From Ignavibacteria bacterium (GTDB taxonomy: Bacteria > Bacteroidota > Ignavibacteria > Ignavibacteriales > Melioribacteraceae), in assembly GCA_027347545.1 (NCBI GenBank), contig DAIEQT010000264.1, positions 1 through 6,619 on the forward strand: a DNA stretch of 6,619 nt, written 5' to 3'. How positions within the stretch are numbered: position 1 is the stretch's first letter; each line of letters opens with the position of its first letter. The translations under genes and the position numbers were made by a program. Below, one piece after another: positions 1-5,086 of the stretch. Below the pieces are notes generated by a model. The model made no database searches. It was not told the DNA's origin and saw only the letters and a list, made by a program, of their open reading frames with translations.

Positions 1-456
1 AATCGCTTTTTGTTCATCGTTAATATTCTTACGAGTTCGTTCTAAATCTTCAATTGTTGCCTTTCTTATAATCTTAGGCAAATCTTCTTTAAAGAGTCCA
101 ATATATTGACGTTTCCTCTTGACTAACTCTCCAACAACTTTAACTTGAGCTATTTCTAAAGATTCTTCATTAGAAATGACCACAAAATCTTCCGGGAATA
201 TTGTATTAACTAATTCATCAGGAATCAAAACAAAATTGGATGGGAGAAGCCCACAACAAGAAATTTCAACAACATTCCGGTTATCAACCGGAGTTTTCTC
301 AAGAAAACCAGCTTGAGATATCATACAATGACTCATGTTCTGGCACTTATCATTGATATGTCTGAGAATTATATTTTCGTAAGTTAATTTACAATTGAAA
401 GAGACTTCTTCGAGCGGAAGTTCCGTTTGCGGGACTGGAAAATCTATATGTGTCAC
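1..456 (-). CDS. ricT: RicT/YaaT-like PSP1-domain protein, 3' end cut by window
   Basis: The first 152 residues are present and the frame stays open to the window edge. The stretch from about residue 62 to the end resembles the start of PSP1/RicT proteins: a first strand (NVVEIS), a GDFVVVS-like strand (EDFVVIS, 89-95), then LPKIIRKATIEDLERTRKN (126-144), which closely matches the family's R-x-A-T-x-E-D-L helix. In Bacillus, RicT (YaaT) forms the Ric complex with RicA and RicF, carries [4Fe-4S] clusters and helps RNase Y mature transcripts. Residues 1-61 are an extension absent from Bacillus YaaT as I recall it. It holds Cys22, Cys38 and Cys44, with Cys67-Cys68 just beyond. The GTG start at 456 is chosen because it lies 1 nt after the holB stop with AAGAGG 7 nt upstream; no in-frame ATG exists before residue 41. 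Adjacency to holB is common for this family. The catalytic or cluster-binding C-terminal part cannot be seen. Confidence 0.8.
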   Translation of the reverse strand, partial: MTHIDFPVPQTELPLEEVSFNCKLTYENIILRHINDKCQNMSHCMISQAGFLEKTPVDNRNVVEISCCGLLPSNFVLIPDELVNTIFPEDFVVISNEESLEIAQVKVVGELVKRKRQYIGLFKEDLPKIIRKATIEDLERTRKNINDEQKAI

Positions 457-457
457 T

Positions 458-1573
458 TTAATTCCTCTTAACAACAGATGCTAGTTCAAATATAACGTTC
501 AGAAATAAGACATTCAAGTTCATATTTCTCGAAAAACAAGATTCTAAATATTCCAAGTTTGAAAAAGGAACTTCAATATTAGTATCTGAAAATTTAGCAT
601 TAAACTTTTCAATAGTTTCCAGAGAGTCTTCAAAAGCAAATTCCTTTACCGATTTTCTATGCCGAACAACATCATTTAACCAAGTCTTAATCATCTTTAA
701 TAAGAATAGGACTGAATCCTCGTTTTGGTTTTTTGAGAAGTTTAATAATTCGCTTAAGGCTGCTTGATATTTTCGTGCGAATGCATAACGGAGAACTGAA
801 ATTGTTTTTTGCTGAATTGTTTCAAAATCATATCCAATCAGTTGCACTGCTTGTGTTACAGAGCCATCTGAAAAACTTGAAACCTTTTTAGCTAATTTGC
901 TTTCAATGCCAAACTTTTCAGTCAAGACTTGCTTTACAGCTTCGTTAGATAGCGGCTCGAAAATTATTTCCCGACAACGTGATATAATTGTTGGAAGCAA
1001 CTTTTCCTTTTGTGAAGTTATTAGTATGAAAATTATTCTTGGAGGTGGCTCTTCTAAACTTTTCAGCAAAGCATTCTGAGCCTGGTCATTCATAAATTCA
1101 GAATCAAGTATAATTACAAAACGGTAAGCTGTGTCATCAGAGGTAAAGGAGATGAATTTTCTGATTTCCCTTATGCTGCTGATTTTAATCGTGTTTGCAT
1201 TTTCAATAGTGATTTTATAATAAGGGTTTTTAGCTTTATTCTGAAGTTCATTCTTTAAGTCTTCAATCACTTCTTTAGATAATTTTTCGATACCGGAATC
1301 TTCGGATGTTTCTCCTTTTCCTCGAGGTAATGGCATAATTAACTTAATGTAAGGCTCTTGTAGATCATCAATCCTTTGTGAAATTAAACTATCATGAATC
1401 TCAGTATCAATCCCATTAATGCTTTTGGCAAACTGAATAGCCGTATTAAACTTACCAACCCCCTCTTGCCCGGAAAAAATAAAGGCGTGTGGAACACGCC
1501 TTGAATTGGAAATCTTTTGTAGCTGTTCTTTTACTTTATTTTGCTCGTAGACAAAATTCCAATAATTGTTCAT
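458..1573 (-). CDS. holB: DNA polymerase III delta' subunit (clamp loader)
   Basis: This 371-residue protein is the delta' stator of the clamp loader that places the beta sliding clamp on DNA. The family pattern is clear: RRVPHAFIFSG (25-35), a P-loop GQEGVGKF (35-42), ILDSEF followed by MNDQAQNALLKSLEEPPP (155-178), the sensor strand FILITSQ, and the SRC motif (Ser198-Arg199-Cys200) that supplies the arginine finger to the neighbouring subunit. The P-loop has Phe where ATPases have Thr/Ser, and the Walker B acidic pair is DSE rather than DEA. This fits delta' proteins that do not hydrolyse ATP. No CxxC zinc module is present; residues about 55-125 form a lysine- and glutamate-rich segment instead. 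The ATG at 1573 is 8 nt after the DUF2795 stop and has no clear Shine-Dalgarno, so translation may depend on re-initiation. ricT starts 1 nt downstream. A terminator-like hairpin lies within codons 24-33. DnaX is the only realistic alternative and is unlikely given the degenerate ATP site. Confidence 0.9.
   Translation of the reverse strand: MNNYWNFVYEQNKVKEQLQKISNSRRVPHAFIFSGQEGVGKFNTAIQFAKSINGIDTEIHDSLISQRIDDLQEPYIKLIMPLPRGKGETSEDSGIEKLSKEVIEDLKNELQNKAKNPYYKITIENANTIKISSIREIRKFISFTSDDTAYRFVIILDSEFMNDQAQNALLKSLEEPPPRIIFILITSQKEKLLPTIISRCREIIFEPLSNEAVKQVLTEKFGIESKLAKKVSSFSDGSVTQAVQLIGYDFETIQQKTISVLRYAFARKYQAALSELLNFSKNQNEDSVLFLLKMIKTWLNDVVRHRKSVKEFAFEDSLETIEKFNAKFSDTNIEVPFSNLEYLESCFSRNMNLNVLFLNVIFELASVVKRN
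464..469 (-). promoter_or_regulatory. Ribosome binding site for ricT (sets GTG start)
   Basis: The minus strand reads AAGAGG, followed by 7 nt and then GTG at 456. The site lies inside the last codons of holB (Lys-Arg), so ricT translation is probably coupled to holB. It is the main support for choosing a GTG start for ricT. Confidence 0.6.
1474..1502 (-). terminator. Terminator-like hairpin inside the holB 5' coding region
   Basis: On the minus strand AAGGCGTGT, a three-base loop TCC and ACACGCCTT form a perfect 9-bp stem (1482-1502). The tract TATTTTTT follows directly (1481-1474). This is the geometry of a Rho-independent terminator in the direction of transcription. The plus strand has no T-tract after the same stem. 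It starts 71 nt after the holB start codon and encodes the conserved RVPHAFIF segment, so it may be a coding coincidence. Function is inferred only. Confidence 0.4.
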
Positions 1574-1581
1574 TGTTTTTA

Positions 1582-1812
1582 CTACGACTTAAATTCATCA
1601 TCGTCGTTATAGAAGAAATCTTCATCACTAGGGTAATCTGGCCAGATGTCTTCAATCGATTCATAAGGTTCATCAGAATCTTCTAATTCTTGCAGATTCT
1701 CAACTACTTCTAATGGAGCGCCAATTCTTTCCGCGTAATCCATTAACTCTTCTTTTGTTGCCGGCCAAGGAGCGTCATCAAGATAAGATGCTAATTCGAC
1801 GGTCCAAATCAT
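1582..1812 (-). CDS. Small acidic DUF2795-family protein
   Basis: This 76-residue protein is very acidic, with a C-terminal tail rich in Asp and Glu. The motif run DAPWPATKEELMDYAERIGA (13-32), then LEVVENLQELED and YESIEDIWPDYPSDEDF (54-70), matches the short DUF2795 proteins I recall from Bacteroidota and Chlorobi. The core Pro-Ala-Thr-Lys-x-Glu-Leu followed by a helix is the family hallmark. The function is unknown. There are no cysteines, signal peptide or membrane segment, so it is probably cytoplasmic. The ATG at 1812 has a strong AAAAAGGAG 8 nt upstream, the best ribosome binding site in this half of the window, suggesting good expression. It sits 27 nt after the M23 gene and 8 nt before holB and is probably co-transcribed with both. 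Confidence 0.82.
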   Translation of the reverse strand: MIWTVELASYLDDAPWPATKEELMDYAERIGAPLEVVENLQELEDSDEPYESIEDIWPDYPSDEDFFYNDDDEFKS

Positions 1813-1820
1813 AAGAGGAA

Positions 1821-1829
1821 CTCCTTTTT
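1821..1829 (-). promoter_or_regulatory. Strong ribosome binding site for the DUF2795 gene
   Basis: The minus strand reads AAAAAGGAG, 8 nt before the ATG at 1812. It contrasts with the M23 and holB genes on either side, which have no clear Shine-Dalgarno. It supports the chosen start of this small gene. Confidence 0.65.
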
Positions 1830-1839
1830 GTTTAAATTG

Positions 1840-2763
1840 TTATTTTTTAGCAACTTCAAAAATTTTTACATCATCATAAATGAAATTTATCGGATCCAGC
1901 GTAACTCCGTTGTGGTGTACTTCATAATGTAAATGAGGTCCAGAGGATAATCTTCCGGAGTTCCCGGAATAAGCAATTAACTCCCCACGAACTAACTTTT
2001 GTCCTTGTTTTACTTTAGTGTTTTCCAAATGTGCATACAGTGTTTTGTATCCAAATCCGTGAGAAATTTCAACTGTTAAACCATATCCACCCTTCCAGCC
2101 AACACTTTCAACAACACCGCCGCCAGGTGCATAAACTTTTGTACCTACATCAGTTATGATATCAATTCCGTTATGCATTCTTGTTATTTTAAGAATTGGA
2201 TGGAAGCGCATACCAAAATCATCAGAGATTGTTCCTTCGCAAGGTCTTATTGCCGGGATAACATCAAATAGTGATTCGTTTTGCTTTAGTGTGGAAGTAA
2301 TTTCAGAGTAGTTATTTTTTTCTAATTTGACTTTGAGAGAAACTTGATCAACATAGCTATTTACATCTTTAAGAAATGAGCTGATTTTGCCGGCGCTAAA
2401 TGATTCAATCGGCTCAAACACGCTACCTCCAACACCAAAGCTAATTTCATTTTGTTTTGGTTCGAGATTAGCTTTTAGGCGTAAATCTTTACTTTGTTCG
2501 TTTAGGTGAGTAACGGTTTCATCTAGTTGCTGATATCTTTCTACTAATTGTTCAAATTTTTCTTTCAGAAGTTTATTACTGTTTTTAAGCGATTTCACTT
2601 CAGAATCCGGATTGATGAATTCGTTAAAAACAAGAAAACTTCCGAAGACAAAGAAGGATGCAAGAACCGCAAAGAATGCTACAAGGAACACAAATTTCTT
2701 GTAGAAATTGCGAATCTCGACAAACTTCAACTTCGATTTAGAAAAGTAATAGAATTTTTTCAT
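1840..2763 (-). CDS. Membrane-anchored M23 (LytM-type) metallopeptidase
   Basis: This 307-residue protein is probably a peptidoglycan endopeptidase, or an activator of one, acting in the periplasm. The N-terminus MKKFYYFSKSKLKFVEIRNF is followed by one hydrophobic segment (about 24-46) acting as an uncleaved anchor. A Leu/Lys/Glu-rich coiled coil (about 54-98) and a linker lead to the M23 domain (about 170-295). Zinc ligands visible are His197 and Asp201 in HNGID and His279 in GPHLHYEV. His277 of the same HLH motif and His245 in YAHLE are the expected catalytic histidines, so the enzyme looks active. M23 domains cleave peptide cross-links in peptidoglycan, and the coiled-coil plus LytM layout recalls MepM- and EnvC-like proteins. 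The bactofilin gene that often accompanies such peptidases is not seen here. The ATG at 2763 lies just after a strong promoter and lacks a Shine-Dalgarno; this is the first gene of the downstream operon. The physiological substrate is unknown. Confidence 0.9.
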   Translation of the reverse strand: MKKFYYFSKSKLKFVEIRNFYKKFVFLVAFFAVLASFFVFGSFLVFNEFINPDSEVKSLKNSNKLLKEKFEQLVERYQQLDETVTHLNEQSKDLRLKANLEPKQNEISFGVGGSVFEPIESFSAGKISSFLKDVNSYVDQVSLKVKLEKNNYSEITSTLKQNESLFDVIPAIRPCEGTISDDFGMRFHPILKITRMHNGIDIITDVGTKVYAPGGGVVESVGWKGGYGLTVEISHGFGYKTLYAHLENTKVKQGQKLVRGELIAYSGNSGRLSSGPHLHYEVHHNGVTLDPINFIYDDVKIFEVAKK

Positions 2764-2778
2764 AGCTTTTTAGAGGTG

Positions 2779-2809
2779 CGAAGATAACAAATCACTAAAA
2801 TCGTGTCAA
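2779..2809 (-). promoter_or_regulatory. Promoter for the M23-DUF2795-holB-ricT operon
   Basis: On the minus strand TTGACA (2809-2804) and TATCTT (2786-2781) are separated by exactly 17 nt. The -10 continues as TATCTTCG, close to the TAnnTTTG element of Bacteroidota primary sigma factors, while TTGACA is a perfect classical -35. It lies in the only sizeable intergenic gap (2764-2829). The expected transcription start is near 2774, giving a leader of roughly 10 nt before the M23 ATG at 2763. Confidence 0.7.
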
Positions 2810-2829
2810 GGATTTATTAATCTCATTTA

Positions 2830-3840
2830 TTATTCAAAATCGTGCTCAAAATAGTTAACAGATCTGTTCAAACTATTCGTTTTTTGCTGAATTTTACTGG
2901 TTATACGCTCTTGTAATACTTTTGCTGCATCATAACCATAATGTTTCAGAAGATAATTTAAGGCGATTATTTCTGAAACTACCGTTATATTATTGCCGGG
3001 CAGGATAGGAAGTTTAATTAGAGGCATTTCAACATCCATTACATTAATTGAGTCTGTATCTAATCCAGTCCTAGTGTAATCTGATTCCGTGTCCCAAATT
3101 TCGAGCTCGATAATTACTTCCAAGCGTTTTTGGTAACGGATTGCACGAACACCAAACATACTTCTAATGTCAATAATTCCTATTCCTCTAATTTCCATGA
3201 AATGTTTAACTAATTCGGTACCAGAACCCATAAGAATTCCTTCCCCTTTCTTAGTTAAAATAACAACGTCATCGGCAACTAAACGGTGACCTCGCTCTAC
3301 TAGATCCAAAGCGACCTCACTTTTCCCTATCCCTGATTTGCCAACGAATAACATTCCTACACCGTAAACATCTACGAATGAACCGTGAATGGAAAGACGC
3401 GGAGAAAATTGATCATCCAAAAAGTCAGAAACAAGGTAGGCTAATTTTGTTGTTTCGTAGGGAGAAATGAAAATCGGGACTTCATACTGATTTGCCAAAT
3501 TAAGCATTTCGTCCGGCACGTGATTATCATTAGTAATCATCACGCAAGGAATTGCAAACTTAAAAATTCTTTCCAGAGACTTAACTCTTTCATCAAGAGT
3601 TAAGTCTTCTAAATACTTCATTTCCGTGTTGCCAAAAACTTGTACTCTGCTAAATGAAAACAAGTCCACGAAACCTGCTAATGGTAAACCTGGTCTATGT
3701 AAGTTCTGCTCGAAAATCCTTCTTGAAAGACGTATTTGCTCATTTGCATGTCTAAGTTTGAATTTCTCTTTAGTATTATTGAAGAAAAACTCAACTGAGA
3801 TGCTTTCTTTCTTTGATATATTTTTTTCATCAATCTTCAT
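2830..3840 (-). CDS. hprK: HPr kinase/phosphorylase
   Basis: From the ATG this is a 336-residue bifunctional enzyme that phosphorylates a serine of HPr-type proteins with ATP or pyrophosphate and removes it by phosphorolysis. Residues 1 to about 135 form the N-terminal domain. The C-terminal catalytic domain has His152 in SIHGSFVDVYGVG, a Walker A motif GKSGIGKS (167-174), GHRLVADD ending at Asp190-Asp191, and the HprK signature MEIRGIGIIDIRSMFGVR (215-232). All the expected key residues are present, so it should be active. The length is near the usual 310-330. The ATG at 3840 overlaps the last 11 nt of hpf in another frame, suggesting translational coupling. An in-frame TTG one codon upstream is possible but less likely. 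hpf next to hprK also occurs in the proteobacterial rpoN-hpf-ptsN-hprK cluster; here rpoN, ptsN and HPr are absent from the window. Its target may be an HPr in a partial, regulatory PTS. Confidence 0.95.
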   Translation of the reverse strand: MKIDEKNISKKESISVEFFFNNTKEKFKLRHANEQIRLSRRIFEQNLHRPGLPLAGFVDLFSFSRVQVFGNTEMKYLEDLTLDERVKSLERIFKFAIPCVMITNDNHVPDEMLNLANQYEVPIFISPYETTKLAYLVSDFLDDQFSPRLSIHGSFVDVYGVGMLFVGKSGIGKSEVALDLVERGHRLVADDVVILTKKGEGILMGSGTELVKHFMEIRGIGIIDIRSMFGVRAIRYQKRLEVIIELEIWDTESDYTRTGLDTDSINVMDVEMPLIKLPILPGNNITVVSEIIALNYLLKHYGYDAAKVLQERITSKIQQKTNSLNRSVNYFEHDFE

Positions 3841-4162
3841 CAACAGCTACCTTTGGTTCGGCTTTCTTTCTAACTATTCTTTTGGTCTTTACTTTGACGA
3901 GTTGTTTTACAATTTTATCTACGGCCATCAAAATTGATTTTTCAAACTCATCGCTTGAAACAGAAACAGTAATTGTATGACCGGGCAGCTTGGTAATGAT
4001 CTCTGCAGTTTTGATACTGTCTTTGTTATGTGTAAAACTTAAAACCACATTACAATCCATAATCTTATCGTTAAACCTTTCAAACGATTTAACTTCTCCT
4101 TTGATGAGATCCTTTAGAGAATCTTTTGCTTTGAACTTACGGGATGTGATTCTGATATTCAT
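3830..4162 (-). CDS. hpf: Ribosome hibernation promoting factor, short form (HPF/YfiA/RaiA family)
   Basis: This 110-residue protein is a short HPF that binds the 30S decoding region and keeps idle ribosomes inactive during starvation. It consists almost wholly of the S30AE domain: MNIRITSRKFKAKDSLKDLI, a helix with KGEVKSFERF, a strand VVLSF, and PGHTITVSVSSDEFEKSILMAVDKIVKQL (60-88). A Lys/Arg-rich tail (about 89-104) ends in acidic VDED. The C-terminal domain that long HPFs use to dimerise 70S ribosomes is absent, so it belongs with the short class. The ATG at 4162 has AAAAGGAG 5 nt upstream, overlapping the xerC stop codon. Its 3' end overlaps hprK by 11 nt. Pairing with a Xer recombinase gene upstream is common in Bacteroidota and relatives. 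Confidence 0.9.
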   Translation of the reverse strand: MNIRITSRKFKAKDSLKDLIKGEVKSFERFNDKIMDCNVVLSFTHNKDSIKTAEIITKLPGHTITVSVSSDEFEKSILMAVDKIVKQLVKVKTKRIVRKKAEPKVAVDED

Positions 4163-4167
4163 AGCTA

Positions 4168-4175
4168 CTCCTTTT
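4168..4175 (-). promoter_or_regulatory. Ribosome binding site for hpf overlapping the xerC stop
   Basis: The minus strand reads AAAAGGAG, which shares two bases with the TAA stop of xerC (4174-4176) and lies 5 nt before the hpf ATG. The arrangement implies tight coupling of xerC and hpf expression and fixes the hpf start. Confidence 0.65.
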
Positions 4176-5070
4176 AGGATTTTGGATGGGCTTTCTTGTA
4201 TGATGCTTTTAACCGCTCTATACTAACATGAGTGTATATCTGGGTTGTTGATAAATTTTCATGACCAAGTATTTCCTTTACAGCCATTAGATCAGCCTCA
4301 TTATCCAGCATATGTGTTGCCGCACTATGCCGTAATATGTGAGGGCTTTTTTTATCAATATCTGAGACTTTGCTAATATACTTTTTCACTAAGTAATATA
4401 CTTCAAAACGATCAATTCTTTTGTTCTCTCCAGACACAAAAAGCGGAGAATTATAATTCTGCTCTGCAAGTGTATCAATGTATTCTTTAACAATCACTTT
4501 GGATTTTGAACCTAGCGGAACGATTCTTGTCTTCGAACCTTTTCCAACTACTCTTACGCTTGAGTTTCGAAAATCTAAACTGCCAATATTCAAGGAACAT
4601 AATTCGGAAACACGTAGAGCACAACCGTAAAGTAACTCAAAAATTGCCTTAATTCTCTTGGCTTCAACAACTTCATTTTCTTCACTTATGAAGTTATAAA
4701 TTTCCAGAAAAGAATCAAGACTGATTGTTTCGGGTAGTTTTCGTTTGGCTTTGGGATTAGGAATTTTGGCAATCGGGTTGTTCTCTAAAATCTCATTTCT
4801 AACAACAAATTCGAATAGTTTTCTAAGAGATGAAAGCTTTCTCGAAATGGTTGTTTTTTCGACTTCATCCGCACTAAGTTTCATTACAAACTGGCGGATA
4901 GTCCGTTCGGTAACTTTATCAATCCGGTCTATTTCTCTTTCCCCACAAAACAAAATAAATTCATTTATATCACGTGTATATGCCTGAACTGTGTTTTCGG
5001 AAGCACGGTTCACTCCGGAAAGCTCGGTTAGCATTTCAGCAGCAACAGTTTTTAATTCAAGCTGCTTCAT
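4174..5070 (-). CDS. xerC: Xer-family tyrosine recombinase (XerC/XerD)
   Basis: This 298-residue protein is the usual length for XerC or XerD, the cytoplasmic recombinases that resolve chromosome dimers at dif during division. Residues 1 to about 90 form the SAM-like core-binding domain (TVQAYTRDINEFILFC; TTISRKLSSLRKLFEFVVRN). The catalytic domain follows with the full set of active residues: Arg153 in ALRVSEL, Lys177 in VVGKGSKTR, His244 and Arg247 in HILRHSAATHML, His270 in ILGHENLSTT and the nucleophile Tyr279 in QIYTHV. It should therefore be active. The ATG at 5070 is 16 nt after the topA stop, with only a weak upstream GGA; an ATG 4 nt earlier is out of frame and soon stops. The XerC name follows the usual annotation of hpf-adjacent copies. 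XerC and XerD cannot be told apart from this sequence alone. No integrase-specific extra domain, att-like repeat or mobile cargo is present, which supports a housekeeping role. Confidence 0.92.
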   Translation of the reverse strand: MKQLELKTVAAEMLTELSGVNRASENTVQAYTRDINEFILFCGEREIDRIDKVTERTIRQFVMKLSADEVEKTTISRKLSSLRKLFEFVVRNEILENNPIAKIPNPKAKRKLPETISLDSFLEIYNFISEENEVVEAKRIKAIFELLYGCALRVSELCSLNIGSLDFRNSSVRVVGKGSKTRIVPLGSKSKVIVKEYIDTLAEQNYNSPLFVSGENKRIDRFEVYYLVKKYISKVSDIDKKSPHILRHSAATHMLDNEADLMAVKEILGHENLSTTQIYTHVSIERLKASYKKAHPKS

Positions 5071-5086
5071 TCATTGTCCGGTTAGT

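Noticed and set aside
276..292. Inverted repeat TCCGGTT-ATC-AACCGGA inside ricT, followed by a short T run on the plus strand
   Set aside because: It lies within a well-supported minus-strand gene, has no T-tract in the direction of transcription, and no plus-strand gene exists for it to terminate. Probably a coding coincidence.
2764..2829. Intrinsic terminator after hprK
   Set aside because: The gap contains no GC-rich hairpin followed by a T-tract, so read-through from hprK into the M23 gene remains possible alongside the internal promoter.
3841..3843. TTG as the hprK start, one codon before the ATG
   Set aside because: An ATG follows immediately with acceptable spacing to AAAGG, and TTG starts are rarer. 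The difference is one residue.
3626..3937. Plus-strand open frame opposite the hprK 5' end and hpf 3' end
   Set aside because: It is antisense to two conserved genes with clear motifs and shows no promoter, ribosome binding site or recognisable protein features.
4174..5070. Xer gene as the integrase of a mobile element
   Set aside because: Its length, complete Xer-type motifs and placement in a housekeeping operon next to hpf fit a chromosomal Xer. No flanking repeats, tRNA target or cargo genes are visible.
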